A stretch of DNA of 64,000 bases from Bacteroidia bacterium (GTDB lineage Bacteria > Bacteroidota > Bacteroidia > J057), in assembly GCA_033391075.1 (NCBI GenBank), contig JAWPMV010000001.1, positions 4,712,001 to 4,776,000 on the forward strand. Reading direction: 5' to 3'. The position numbers and the translations under genes were made by a program. The notes under the pieces were generated by a model. The model ran no database searches. It had not been told where the DNA came from and was given only the letters and a program-made list of their open reading frames with translations. Positions 44,311-53,900 of this stretch are shown in pieces. Within the stretch, counting starts at the first letter, position 1; each line of letters starts with the position of its first letter.

Positions 44311-45477
44311 ATGAAGAACAAAACACGCGTAGCCGTAATTGGCGTGGTAGGTGTACCCGCCAGATATGGAGGTTTAGAAACTCTTGCTCACAATTTCGTT
44401 CTGGAATTGAGGGATAAATATGATATTACGGTATACAACAGCACCCGTAACTATTTACCGGAAGAACGTACGGATAATTGGGAGGGGGCGAAAATTAAAT
44501 ACATTCCAGTAAAGCCGAATGGGGCTCAAAGTGTTCCCTATGATATCCTTTCGATGCTGCATGCCATTACCCGCAATGATGTTTTGCTGGTTTTAGGCGT
44601 TTCAGGTTGCATCATCCTACCTTTACTCAAACTCCTCTTTAGAAAGAAGAAAATAGTCGTCAATATCGATGGACTGGAATGGCGTCGCCCGAAATGGGGA
44701 AAATTCGCCAAAGCATATCTAAAGCTGGCAGAGAAAATCGCAGTAAAATTTGCCGATCGTATCATCGCAGATAATGCAGGGATTCAGGATTATGTTTCCG
44801 CTGTATATAAAAAGGAATCTGATATGATTGCTTATGGGGGAGATCATGCAAAAACAGCTCAAATCCAGCCAGAAGATCTCGCCAAATATCCATTCCTCAA
44901 TGGAAAATATGGAGTAAAAGCCTGCCGGATTGAACCGGAAAACAATATCGAAATGATCCTGGATGCTTTTTCCCGCAACAATTCCATTTCAGTAGTCATA
45001 CTTGGAAACTGGGAGGATAGCGCTTTTGGACAAAATATGCGAAAGAAGTATGGCCATCATGATCACATTTATCTGCTGGATTTTATCAGAGATGCCCGAG
45101 TATTGGATATGCTTCGTAGCAATGCTTATGTCTATCTACATGGCCATAGTGCAGGAGGCACCAATCCAAGTCTGGTAGAAGCCATGAATCTGGGCTTATG
45201 TGTAGTTGCTTTTGGAGGAACGGTATTCAATGTGAATACAACAGAAAAGCAAGCCCTCTATTTTGAGAATGCAGAACAATTGCTGGAGCACCTGGAAAAT
45301 CTGACACCTGAATTGCGTGCAGAGACCGGGGAAAAGATGAAAGAGTTGGCCCAGGTCATGTACACCTGGAAAGCCATTTCAAGAGCTTACTCTAATACCC
45401 TGGAAAAAGCCCTGGGCAACCCGATTGCCTTCCAGGATGAACTCAATCAAGAAAAAGTTTTGACTTCGATTTCCTAA
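44311..45477 (+). CDS. DUF1972/rhamnosyltransferase-like family 4 glycosyltransferase
   Basis: 388 residues of GT-B fold. It begins TRVAVIGVVGVPARYGGLETLAHNFV, which in sequence type is the DUF1972 signature of Cps2T/WcaL-like glycosyltransferases. Middle motifs include VVNIDGLEWRRPKWG and IIADNAGIQDYV. The C-terminal half has HGHSAGGTNPSLVEAM, the E-x7-E nucleotide-sugar binding loop. It probably adds rhamnose or another hexose to a surface polysaccharide from the cytoplasmic face. The next gene starts 8 bp after the stop, so the three genes from 44311 to 50626 probably form one transcript. Confidence 0.88.
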   Translation: MKNKTRVAVIGVVGVPARYGGLETLAHNFVLELRDKYDITVYNSTRNYLPEERTDNWEGAKIKYIPVKPNGAQSVPYDILSMLHAITRNDVLLVLGVSGCIILPLLKLLFRKKKIVVNIDGLEWRRPKWGKFAKAYLKLAEKIAVKFADRIIADNAGIQDYVSAVYKKESDMIAYGGDHAKTAQIQPEDLAKYPFLNGKYGVKACRIEPENNIEMILDAFSRNNSISVVILGNWEDSAFGQNMRKKYGHHDHIYLLDFIRDARVLDMLRSNAYVYLHGHSAGGTNPSLVEAMNLGLCVVAFGGTVFNVNTTEKQALYFENAEQLLEHLENLTPELRAETGEKMKELAQVMYTWKAISRAYSNTLEKALGNPIAFQDELNQEKVLTSIS

Positions 45478-45485
45478 TAAATCGC

Positions 45486-48404
45486 ATGAGAAATCTCTAT
45501 AGAATTATATTCTCTATACTGGCCATTTCGGCATGTTTTTTACCAGTTGCTCAAGGGCAGCTGGTAACAACTGTAGCAGGTCAGGTAGAAACTACCGGTG
45601 ATGCTGATGGCCTCGCTCTGCAAGATGCCCTCTTCAACAATCCTCACGGTATAGCCGTTGACGGTCAGGGGATCGTATACATTGCCGACAGGTGGAATCA
45701 CAAGATAAAAAAGTATGACCCTACTACCGGTATAGTTAGCACCCTTGCAGGTACAGGAGATATCGGTGCAGATAATGGTCCGGGAGCTACCGCTAGATTT
45801 TATTCCCCCTGGGGACTTGCATGTGATTCTGTAGGGAATGTCTATGTCGCTGATACCAAAAATCAATTGATCAGAAAGATCGATACCAATGGAATTGTAA
45901 GTACAATAGCAGGTAGCGGTTCTTTTGGGGTAAGAGACGGTTCAGCAATTACCGCCAGATTTGCTGATCCCACAGGTATAGCCATTGCACCAGATGGAAG
46001 CCTGTATGTTTGTGATCACGTAGCACATACGATCCGAAAGATCAGTACAACAGGGCAAGTGAGCACAATTGCTGGGAAAGCCTTTATAGACGGATACGTA
46101 GATGGTCCTGGAGTTCAGGCTCGTTTTTACCGCCCTTATGGAATTGAAATGGATTGGGATGGTTCTATCCTGATCGCTGATGAGTGGAACCACAGAATTC
46201 GCAGGGTACAACCTACAGGATTTACCTCTACGATAGCAGGCTCGGGATTGCTGGGAAGTGATGATGGAGATGCTTCGCAAGCGCGTTTCAATTATCCCTG
46301 GGATTTGGTTTCAGATAAAGATGGGGCCATTTATGTGATGGATGGCTACAATTATGTCATAAGAAGAATAGAAGGAGATTCCGTTACGACCTATGCCGGA
46401 GAAGCCGGAAATGTAGGAGGACAGGATGGATATGGGATAGAGGCCTCTTTTAGTGGTGCTACAGCCATTTCTATGGATCACCGAACCAATACCCTCTATA
46501 TCGGAGATGCTTTCAATGAATTGATTCGAAAAGTCGAGCCTTCAACCGGGATCGATCTTTTCGCCAAGACTTATTATCCCAATGGGGACTCTTTGGTATA
46601 CCAAAACGGCGATACCATTTGTATGGGAGATGTTATCACCTATATAACGGTTCCGACCACCTATACCAATTATGACTTTTATGTCAATGATGTTTTCACC
46701 CAAACAGGGACTTCAAACGTATTGGTCTATAATCCTACCCAGGCAGGAGCCCTGGAAGTAGAGGTTGCTTCCACATCTGCAGAAGGCATCAATTATAGGA
46801 CAGAGCCTTTCATTCTCTATATCGCTGAGGTTCCAAAAGCAGATTTTTCCTACACTTTATTGGGGGAAAGTCAGCAAGGCTTTAGTGTGCAGTTCAATAA
46901 TCTGAGTTCAGGATCATTTGCCTATAAATGGGAGTTTGGAGACCCGGCATCCGGATCAAACAACAACTCCACCCTTAGGGATCCTATGCATATATATCCA
47001 GCAGTGGGTTCTTATGATGCGACATTGATAGCTCGCGGAGAAGGCGGTTGCACTGATACTCTTTACAGACCCGGCTTTGTTTCCTTGCTGGGCATGTCTG
47101 TACAGGAACCTTTAGGCTTTAGCAGTGGTGAGACCCTTTGTGTTGGTGATAATATGCTTGTGGAAGCCTCTAGTGGCAACTTCAACAATTATCAATTCTT
47201 TGTAAATGATCAATTAGCTCAAAATGGATCAAATCGAAGTTTTAGTCTGGACCTTGTAGATGCAGGTGAGTATGAAATATATGTTCGCGCGACCAGTACC
47301 TCTGGTGAAGAGATAAATTCTCAGACGGTGGAAGTATTTGCGGCAGAGGCACCAGTATCAAACTATAGTTATTCGGTAGATGGCTATGATCCAATCACAG
47401 GATTTGAAGTGAGCTTTATGGCAAATGCACCTCTGGCTCAAAGTTTCGATTGGGATTTTGGAGATCCGACATCCGGCCTTTCCAATAAATCCAGCCTTCG
47501 CAATCCTGTACATTTCTACCTCTCAGAAGGTAATTATGATATCCAATTGATCAGTACAGGTTCAGGAGCGTGTAGAGATACTTTGAGTCGAGCAGAATAT
47601 GTTAAGCTTATGCTCCTCAACTCTCTGGACATCTCCGCAGATGACAGCATTTGTATAGGAAATACCGCCAGCTTTGTTGCGAGCAACAATAGTTTTCCCG
47701 TCTACGAATTCCTTCTGAACGGACAATTGGTACAACGCTCGCCTCTGTCTACCTATAATTTCACAGCTACAACTGCTGGTTTACAGGAGATCAGGGTAAG
47801 GGGTATAGATAATGATGGGGCTGTGAGCAATTCGCCACCTTTCACCTTCTATACTGCTGTGAAGCCGAATGTCAGTTTCACCTATACAGATATGGGATTG
47901 ACCCCTCAGGGTTTACAGATAGATTTCCAATCAACCAGCAGCAATGCGATCCGCTATGAATGGGATTTTGGGGATCCGACTTCAGGCAGCGATAATTTTT
48001 CCAGCCTGGAAAACCCCACGCATTTTTACCAGGAATTTGGGAGCTACACGCCTCGACTGATCGCCTATTCCGGCAATTTGTGCTCGGATAGTATAGGGAG
48101 TCCTACGCCGATTCTTTATGAGGACAGACCCAATAATGTGTTTATACCTACAGCCTTTACTCCCAATGGAGATGGGCTCAATGATATACTCTTCGTCAGA
48201 GGTCAGAACATCGTCAGCCTGAACTTCAGTGTTTACAATGAATGGGGCGAAATGATCTTCCAAACCCTCGATCAAAGCGAAGGCTGGGACGGTACTTATG
48301 GTGGCGAACCCGCACAGGCTGACACTTATGTCTATACGGCATTGATCAGCCTTGCAAATGGTGAACAATTAAAACTTAAAGGACAAACGACCCTCCTGAG
48401 ATGA
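45486..48404 (+). CDS. Secreted NHL-propeller/PKD protein with T9SS type B signal
   Basis: 972 residues. A signal peptide (to ~VAQGQ) is followed by six NHL-type beta-propeller blades (~25-355), each with FxxPxGIAxD, VYVADxxNxxIRK and STIAGxG. Three PKD-like beta-sandwich domains follow (~455-845), each containing WxFGDPxSGSxN and NPxHxY. The last ~90 residues (VFIPTAFTPNGDGLND, YNEWGEMIF, WDGTY) are the gliding-motility-associated type B sorting domain. The stop codon overlaps the start of a PorP/SprF gene by 4 bp. PorP/SprF-like partners are needed for export or anchoring of type B proteins (SprB/SprF paradigm), so the two are a likely functional pair. Confidence 0.9.
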   Translation: MRNLYRIIFSILAISACFLPVAQGQLVTTVAGQVETTGDADGLALQDALFNNPHGIAVDGQGIVYIADRWNHKIKKYDPTTGIVSTLAGTGDIGADNGPGATARFYSPWGLACDSVGNVYVADTKNQLIRKIDTNGIVSTIAGSGSFGVRDGSAITARFADPTGIAIAPDGSLYVCDHVAHTIRKISTTGQVSTIAGKAFIDGYVDGPGVQARFYRPYGIEMDWDGSILIADEWNHRIRRVQPTGFTSTIAGSGLLGSDDGDASQARFNYPWDLVSDKDGAIYVMDGYNYVIRRIEGDSVTTYAGEAGNVGGQDGYGIEASFSGATAISMDHRTNTLYIGDAFNELIRKVEPSTGIDLFAKTYYPNGDSLVYQNGDTICMGDVITYITVPTTYTNYDFYVNDVFTQTGTSNVLVYNPTQAGALEVEVASTSAEGINYRTEPFILYIAEVPKADFSYTLLGESQQGFSVQFNNLSSGSFAYKWEFGDPASGSNNNSTLRDPMHIYPAVGSYDATLIARGEGGCTDTLYRPGFVSLLGMSVQEPLGFSSGETLCVGDNMLVEASSGNFNNYQFFVNDQLAQNGSNRSFSLDLVDAGEYEIYVRATSTSGEEINSQTVEVFAAEAPVSNYSYSVDGYDPITGFEVSFMANAPLAQSFDWDFGDPTSGLSNKSSLRNPVHFYLSEGNYDIQLISTGSGACRDTLSRAEYVKLMLLNSLDISADDSICIGNTASFVASNNSFPVYEFLLNGQLVQRSPLSTYNFTATTAGLQEIRVRGIDNDGAVSNSPPFTFYTAVKPNVSFTYTDMGLTPQGLQIDFQSTSSNAIRYEWDFGDPTSGSDNFSSLENPTHFYQEFGSYTPRLIAYSGNLCSDSIGSPTPILYEDRPNNVFIPTAFTPNGDGLNDILFVRGQNIVSLNFSVYNEWGEMIFQTLDQSEGWDGTYGGEPAQADTYVYTALISLANGEQLKLKGQTTLLR

Positions 48405-50626
48405 AAAAAGCTTTACAAATATTCATATGTGCATTTCTGCTCCCCCTGGCAACACTCAGGGGGCAGGACCCGGGCTTTTCTCAGTATTTCAATGCGCCTC
48501 AATTTCTCAATCCAGGCAATATTGGAAATTTTGAGGGGAAAGTACGTCTCTTTACTTCCTACCGAAGACAATGGGCAAGCATTAGTGATCCCTTCACAAC
48601 CAGTACGGGAGCAGCTGACTTTTCCTTTGGGAGGTTTGGGTTAGGACTAGACATCCTGAGAGATGATCCGGGAGTAGCTGCCTTGCGACATACCCAGGTG
48701 CTTATTGGCTTTGGTTACAAGGTATTTGAAGGAAAGCACAATCTTAGTTTAGGATTAAAAACCGGATTCGTACAGAAAAGCTTCGATCCTACAAAGTTTA
48801 GTTTCGACAGTCAATACAATCCTTCTACCGGCTTTAATCCGGGTACAGGGAGTGGAGAAATTTTTCCCCTTACTCGCGCTACGGTGGGAGATTTTCAGTC
48901 CGGTATCGTTTACAAATACCTGGCTGATGGAAATTCAGGTTTACTGGATATTGAACTGGGAGCTTCTTTCGCCCATATCAATCAGCCTCAATATACCTTT
49001 ATTGCGGGTGAAACTTTTTTACCCATGCGTACCAATCTGCATGCCTCTTTCTCATTTATTGGAGGGGAAAGACTCTCTTTGAGGCCTATGGGAAGATATA
49101 GTATTCAGGGTACAGCTCGTCAGATGGCATTAGGCCTATCAGCCGAATACGAATACGATCAGGAGGTTTCCTTTGTAGTAGGAGCGCAGTACAGGGTAAA
49201 CGATGCTGTAATTCCCCATCTAGGGCTGAAATTCAATAATTTCGACATTGGCTTGAGCTATGATGTCAACATTTCTTCTCTTAGCAACTTTAGCAACCTA
49301 AAAGGAGGGCCAGAAATTACCCTTTCCTACATATGGGATGGAGATATAGAACCTCGTCCAAAGACCAATTATAAAGCAAGAAAAGCCAGAATCATCAATG
49401 ATCAGGATGGAGATGGGATCAAGGATCATGTAGATAAATGTCCAGACATCCCCGGCATAAAAAAATACATGGGTTGCCCTGATTCAGATGGGGATGGAGT
49501 TGTTGATGCAGAAGATGTTTGTCCTACACAGCCTGGCCCCATAGACAGAAATGGATGCCCCGCTTATGACAGAGATGGAGATGGTGTATTGGATCAAGCA
49601 GATAAATGTCCTGATATTCCCGGTATGATCGCCTTTATGGGTTGTCCGGATTCGGATAGTGATGGACTGCCTGATCAAATTGACAAATGCCCGATGGAAC
49701 CCGGACCTCGTGTAAGAAGTGGATGTCCAAGTTCTGATATAGATGCTGATGGAGATGGTATCCCAAATAAAGTAGATATGTGTCCAACAGTAGCGGGGCC
49801 TGCAGACTTTCAGGGTTGCCCGGATTCAGATAAAGATGGAGTAGCCGATTTTGAGGATCTCTGTCCCAATTTAGCGGGCCTAAAAACAGAAATGGGATGC
49901 CCTATGGCGCTGATGGATTCTGATAAGGATGGAATTCCTGACAATCAGGACAGCTGCCCGACTGTATATGGCTTAGTTCAACATAAAGGTTGTCCAGACT
50001 CAGACAAGGATGGAATTACGGATTTTGAAGATAAGTGTCCTTTGACACCCGGATCCATTCAAAACCAGGGCTGTCCTACCGGAAATATGGATGTAGACGG
50101 AGACGGAATCCCCAACTTACAGGATAGATGTCCCTACGTTCCAGGACTGCCCCAGTTTTCAGGTTGTCCGGATACGGATAAAGATGGGCTTTCGGATCTG
50201 GATGATAAATGCCCACTGATATACGGCCCCATTGAAAAAATGGGATGTCCCGATCCACAACAAGCCATGGTCGCTGGAAAGCCGATGGAATACCTGAAGG
50301 AGGCCGTTGTCTATTTCGATACGGATCAGGCAATCATCAAGGCTGAATTCTTTCAGACACTCAACGAATTTGGCGATTATCTTCTTCGTCATCCCGAAAA
50401 AAGAGCCCTGATAGCAGGACATACCGATGACAGGGCTCAAAGCCAATATAATATGGTATTGGGACAAAACCGGGCGAAGGCAGTCCAATTCTACCTCCGG
50501 GTCAGAGGGGTAAAAGAATCTCAGATGGAGATCATTTCCTATGGGGAAATTATGCCTGCCAATACCAATAGTTCAGAGCAAAATCGCTCCCTCAACCGGA
50601 GAGCTAATCTGATCATTCTTAAGTAA
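48401..50626 (+). CDS. PorP/SprF-family outer-membrane protein fused to TSP3 repeats and an OmpA domain
   Basis: 741 residues. A signal peptide precedes a PorP/SprF-type beta-barrel (~20-315: DPGFSQYFNAPQFLNPGN, FTSYRRQWASI, IGFGYKVFEGKHNLSLGLKTG in pieces). Residues ~330-610 contain about ten thrombospondin type 3 calcium-binding repeats (DSDGDGVVDAEDVCP pattern). The C-terminal ~110 residues are an OmpA-like peptidoglycan-binding domain (VVYFDTDQAI, AGHTDDRAQSQYNMVLGQNRAKAV, NRSLNRRANLII). Together they would link an outer-membrane T9SS accessory barrel to the cell wall. It overlaps the upstream type B substrate gene by the ATGA quartet. Confidence 0.92.
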   Translation: MKKALQIFICAFLLPLATLRGQDPGFSQYFNAPQFLNPGNIGNFEGKVRLFTSYRRQWASISDPFTTSTGAADFSFGRFGLGLDILRDDPGVAALRHTQVLIGFGYKVFEGKHNLSLGLKTGFVQKSFDPTKFSFDSQYNPSTGFNPGTGSGEIFPLTRATVGDFQSGIVYKYLADGNSGLLDIELGASFAHINQPQYTFIAGETFLPMRTNLHASFSFIGGERLSLRPMGRYSIQGTARQMALGLSAEYEYDQEVSFVVGAQYRVNDAVIPHLGLKFNNFDIGLSYDVNISSLSNFSNLKGGPEITLSYIWDGDIEPRPKTNYKARKARIINDQDGDGIKDHVDKCPDIPGIKKYMGCPDSDGDGVVDAEDVCPTQPGPIDRNGCPAYDRDGDGVLDQADKCPDIPGMIAFMGCPDSDSDGLPDQIDKCPMEPGPRVRSGCPSSDIDADGDGIPNKVDMCPTVAGPADFQGCPDSDKDGVADFEDLCPNLAGLKTEMGCPMALMDSDKDGIPDNQDSCPTVYGLVQHKGCPDSDKDGITDFEDKCPLTPGSIQNQGCPTGNMDVDGDGIPNLQDRCPYVPGLPQFSGCPDTDKDGLSDLDDKCPLIYGPIEKMGCPDPQQAMVAGKPMEYLKEAVVYFDTDQAIIKAEFFQTLNEFGDYLLRHPEKRALIAGHTDDRAQSQYNMVLGQNRAKAVQFYLRVRGVKESQMEIISYGEIMPANTNSSEQNRSLNRRANLIILK

Positions 50627-50650
50627 GTTTCGCATAAAACTTTGCATAAA

Positions 50651-50682
50651 GAAGGGTGGGAGTTTTCCCACCCTTTTTCTTT
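50651..50682 (+). terminator. Terminator after the PorP-OmpA gene
   Basis: AAGGGTGGGA and TCCCACCCTT form a perfect 10-bp stem with a 4-nt loop, followed by T4-T5. Confidence 0.92.
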
Positions 50683-50976
50683 TACAATTTGCATCCTCCA
50701 GGGCCCTCTCACCTCACAAATACGCGATATAGAAGCTTTAGCAGGACCGATATTAAATTGAATCCCTATTCAATTTAATATATTGATAATGAACCACTTA
50801 ACAAGCGGCAACAATTTCAACAATTCGTAATATGTTAAAAACAGAAAGAATTCGGAATTAATACGGAAAGGCGAATAGGCATTTTTTTACAGAATCGGCC
50901 TCTAGAGCAAAATCAGAGCGATTTTTACTACGGAAATAAAAATTAAGCAGTTGTTAAATTTTTGAACAAAAGGGTA
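50683..50976. other. AT-rich leader, no gene
   Basis: About 290 bp between the terminator and the promoter of the WecA-like gene. It is strongly AT-rich; no ORF or RNA gene is seen. Confidence 0.5.
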
Positions 50977-51006
50977 TTGAGTCTTCAAATTAATCCCGCA
51001 TATTTG
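50977..51006 (+). promoter_or_regulatory. Promoter of the WecA-like gene
   Basis: TTG at 50977-50979, a 19-bp spacer and CATATTTG (one mismatch to TAnnTTTG) at 50999-51006, 23 bp before the ATG at 51030. Confidence 0.5.
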
Positions 51007-51029
51007 ATACAGAGATTAAAATATACCAG

Positions 51030-52154
51030 ATGACAGAACTTTACCTTACTCTTGTTTCCACCCTCATAGCTTTTGTGCTTTGCTACAAGATCATACCGGT
51101 GATCATTGAAGTAGCACGGGAGAAGAAACTCTTTGATTTACCTGATCATAGAAAACAACATACTACTCCTGTGCCTCCACTAGGAGGAGTTGCAATATTG
51201 ATCTCACTCGCTTTTGCGTTCTTTCTTTTCGCAGACCTCGGCCAAAGTCCTGAATTGAAGATGGGCTTTATTGGAGTACTCATAATATTCTTTATGGGTC
51301 TTAAGGATGATCTGTTGGAAATGGATGCTACGCAGAAGTTCATTATCCAAATCGCAATGGCAGCCCTGGCTGCTTATGGAGGGATCAGGATTACCCATTT
51401 ACATGACATTTTCGGATTGGAAAGTCTTTCCCTTCCGGCTCAATATATCATTAGCACCTTTGCCATCGTAGGACTGGCCAATGCCTTCAATCTGATAGAT
51501 GGAATTGATGGACTGGCAGGTGGTTTATCTTCCATTTGCTTTCTGGGCCTGGGATTGATTTTCAGTAGCCTGGGATTATATACCTATAGTCTTCTGGCAT
51601 TTACCGGACTGGGAGCAACTCTGGCTTTTCTGAGATATAACTTTTCTCCAGCCAAAATATTTATGGGAGATGCAGGCTCACTCAGTTTAGGCTTCATCAT
51701 TGCCATCATGTGTATAAAGCTGGTTCAATCAACAGCAGTCCTTTCAGGATTTGTATCCATCAACAGTTTGTTTGTGAGCTTTGTATTCTCTTTGATCATC
51801 ATTCCGGTCGCAGATGTTTCACAGGTTATGATCAATAGAATTCTACATGGCCGATCCCCTTTCGATCCGGATCGTGGACATATTCACCATATTCTCCTCA
51901 GATTGGGATTGAACCACAAACAGGCAGCTATGGTATTATGGGGAAATAGTCTGTTCTTTTTTAGCATTTGCCTGGGAGCTTTTTTCCTAAGCTTTTCACC
52001 TGGACTGGCACTTGGAGGAATCCTCGTCTATGCCTATTCAGCGGTGATGATTCTCCACTGGAAAGACAGAATGAAAAAAGCTACAGAGCAAACCCTGCTG
52101 GACAAGGAGCAACAATTCGCAAATGCTGGATTTAGTCTTCAAAAACAAGTATAA
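51030..52154 (+). CDS. WecA/MraY-type undecaprenyl-phosphate sugar-1-phosphate transferase
   Basis: 374 residues with about eleven membrane helices. Diagnostic motifs are DLPDHRKQHTTPVPPLGGVAI, AFNLIDGIDGLAGG, a KIFMGDAGSLSLGF catalytic Asp region and RGHIHHILLRLGLNHKQ (the His-rich cytoplasmic loop). The HIHH motif and the absence of murein-cluster neighbours favour the WecA branch over MraY. It starts polysaccharide or O-antigen repeat units by moving a sugar-1-phosphate onto undecaprenyl phosphate at the inner membrane. It is monocistronic with its own promoter and terminator, close to the glycosyltransferase at 44.3 kb. Confidence 0.9.
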   Translation: MTELYLTLVSTLIAFVLCYKIIPVIIEVAREKKLFDLPDHRKQHTTPVPPLGGVAILISLAFAFFLFADLGQSPELKMGFIGVLIIFFMGLKDDLLEMDATQKFIIQIAMAALAAYGGIRITHLHDIFGLESLSLPAQYIISTFAIVGLANAFNLIDGIDGLAGGLSSICFLGLGLIFSSLGLYTYSLLAFTGLGATLAFLRYNFSPAKIFMGDAGSLSLGFIIAIMCIKLVQSTAVLSGFVSINSLFVSFVFSLIIIPVADVSQVMINRILHGRSPFDPDRGHIHHILLRLGLNHKQAAMVLWGNSLFFFSICLGAFFLSFSPGLALGGILVYAYSAVMILHWKDRMKKATEQTLLDKEQQFANAGFSLQKQV

Positions 52155-52170
52155 AATATATTTACTAATG

Positions 52171-52205
52171 AAGCGGAGCATCTATCCATGCTCCGCTTTT
52201 TTATT
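52171..52205 (+). terminator. Terminator after the WecA-like gene
   Basis: AAGCGGAGCAT and ATGCTCCGCTT form a perfect 11-bp stem with a 6-nt loop, followed by T4 and more. Confidence 0.92.
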
Positions 52206-52248
52206 TTACAATTGCTTTTAGCGGGATGCCTGCCTTATCTTAGTCCTC

Positions 52249-52845
52249 ATGAGTCTTTTACTCCAACATTCTCAGACCAAGTTTGAAGCCGGTATAGATG
52301 AAGCAGGGAGGGGTTGTCTGGCTGGTCCGGTAGTGGCCGCTGCTGTTATCCTACCTCAGGATTTTGAACATGCAGATCTCACAGACTCAAAAAAGCTTAG
52401 CCACAAAAAGAGAATGGCTCTCAGGCCCTATATCCAGGAACATGCACTGGCATGGAATGTAGGAATGATATCAGCAGGCCGAATCGATCAGGTAAATATC
52501 CTTAACGCGACCTATGAGGCCATGCATGAAGCAGTAGCGGGATTGGGCATTCGGCCCGAATTTCTGAGTATAGATGGAAATCGTTTCCGACCTTATCCTG
52601 AAATTCCCCATGCCTGCATTGTAAAGGGAGATGGAAAATACCTGAATATTGCGGCAGCATCTATTTTGGCCAAGACTTATCGTGATGAACTCATGGAAAT
52701 GCTGGGAGAAGAATTTCCCCACTATGACTGGAGTAGCAATAAAGGCTATCCAACCAAAGCCCATAAAACAGCCATACAGGATCATGGACCTTGTAAATAT
52801 CATCGAAGAAGTTTTAACTGGAAACTGCAATTGAGTCTCTTTTGA
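52249..52845 (+). CDS. rnhB: Ribonuclease HII
   Basis: 198 residues, the normal RNase HII length. It has the N-terminal GIDEAGRGCLAGPVVAAAVIL active-site strand, TDSKKLSHKKR, then AASILAKTYRD and WSSNKGYPTKAHKTAI near the C-terminus. It cleaves RNA in RNA-DNA hybrids and single misincorporated ribonucleotides. Its stop codon overlaps the ATG of the phosphopantetheinyl transferase gene (TGATG), so the two are translationally coupled. Confidence 0.95.
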   Translation: MSLLLQHSQTKFEAGIDEAGRGCLAGPVVAAAVILPQDFEHADLTDSKKLSHKKRMALRPYIQEHALAWNVGMISAGRIDQVNILNATYEAMHEAVAGLGIRPEFLSIDGNRFRPYPEIPHACIVKGDGKYLNIAAASILAKTYRDELMEMLGEEFPHYDWSSNKGYPTKAHKTAIQDHGPCKYHRRSFNWKLQLSLF

Positions 52846-53570
52846 TGGATGGCTTTCAATTACATAGCGGCATTCCCCATCTAGATCCTTTGGTGCCTGG
52901 AGAGGTACATATTTTTTTCAGCTTAATGGGAGAAAGTTTACAGCGTAATAATTCTCAACTCCTGTTAAGCCAGGACGAAAAGGAAAGACTCAAAATGTAT
53001 CGAACAAATGGCAAAAGGAATGAATTTCTCTTCGGGAGATTATTGATGAGAAAATTACTGGGAGAAATGATGGATGTCTCTCCTAAAACTGTACCCATTG
53101 CTATCAATGAACACCGAAGGCCCTACCTTAAAGGACATCAACTGCATTTCAATTTGAGCCATTCTTTTGGAGGATTTGCTTTTATCGCCTCTGTTGCTCA
53201 CGAAGTAGGAATTGATATAGAGTACAGAAAAAGAAGTATCAGCCTGGAAGATGGCAGGCATGTGTTTATGCCAGCAGAAAAAAGCTCAATGGCGGCAAAG
53301 GAAGCAGCAGTAGCAAAAGATGAATTTCTTCACCGCTGGACCCTGAAAGAAGCCATCTATAAATCGGCCAATGTCGGGCCTCAACTTCTTTTCAACGAAT
53401 TTGAATTAAAACTCTCCCCCCTGAGTCTGCATTCGCACAGCCTTTTACTTGAGGAAGAAGGATGGGAACTAGGTCATGCATATCCACATCCGGATTATCT
53501 GCTGGCTTTCGCTTTCCAAAATCCAGCTGCTACTCCCCTTTCTATCCACTTTCATCAAATCCTCCTTTAA
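52845..53570 (+). CDS. 4'-phosphopantetheinyl transferase (Sfp type)
   Basis: The ATG at 52845 overlaps the rnhB stop. The 241-residue protein has the Sfp-type features: a first half with LFGRLLMRKLLGEM and FNLSHSFGG, the Mg-binding GIDIEYRKR and the WTLKEAIYK motif that completes the active site. It transfers phosphopantetheine from CoA to carrier proteins. It is the likely activator of the orphan ACP at 42.0 kb, although it could serve the whole cell. Two-lobed Sfp length rather than AcpS length supports a broad role. Confidence 0.88.
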   Translation: MDGFQLHSGIPHLDPLVPGEVHIFFSLMGESLQRNNSQLLLSQDEKERLKMYRTNGKRNEFLFGRLLMRKLLGEMMDVSPKTVPIAINEHRRPYLKGHQLHFNLSHSFGGFAFIASVAHEVGIDIEYRKRSISLEDGRHVFMPAEKSSMAAKEAAVAKDEFLHRWTLKEAIYKSANVGPQLLFNEFELKLSPLSLHSHSLLLEEEGWELGHAYPHPDYLLAFAFQNPAATPLSIHFHQILL

Positions 53571-53594
53571 ATTTTCCCTTTCCAATTTTCAGCT

Positions 53595-53602
53595 TATATT
53601 TG
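53595..53602 (+). promoter_or_regulatory. -7 promoter box of tRNA-Val
   Basis: TATATTTG matches TAnnTTTG and lies 8 bp before the mature tRNA 5' end. Confidence 0.55.
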
Positions 53603-53610
53603 TGCTTACT

Positions 53611-53685
53611 GGGATGTTAGCTCAGTTGGTTTAGAGCGCTGCCTTGACAGGGCAGAGGTCACTGGTTCGAATCCAGTACATCCTA
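53611..53685 (+). tRNA. tRNA-Val (anticodon GAC)
   Basis: The 75-nt sequence folds as a tRNA: acceptor GGGATGT with ACATCCT (terminal G-U pair), D-arm, anticodon stem CTGCC/GGCAG with loop TTGACAG (anticodon GAC, valine), T-arm CTGGTTCGAATCCAG and discriminator A. CCA is not encoded. Confidence 0.95.
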
Positions 53686-53900
53686 CTTACACAAACAGAA
53701 TGCAATGCAAGGAAAGCAATGTGTTCTGTTTTTGTTTTTGAGTTTGGTCAAAGGCTACATTATGTTACTGCTTACTACAAGAAGCGCATTACTGCGTATT
53801 CCATTTTTTAGCCTCCTACTTTTCCTTTCCCGCTTATTTATAGGCCGGGCCTTCCGCATTTTTTTACCACCCATTTATTGTAATCAACCTTAACCTTTAC

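Noticed and set aside
53705-53893. Forward ORF of 62 codons after the tRNA
   Set aside because: Hydrophobic but without a recognisable family, start signal or neighbour link; it ends in the leader of the next gene and is probably chance.
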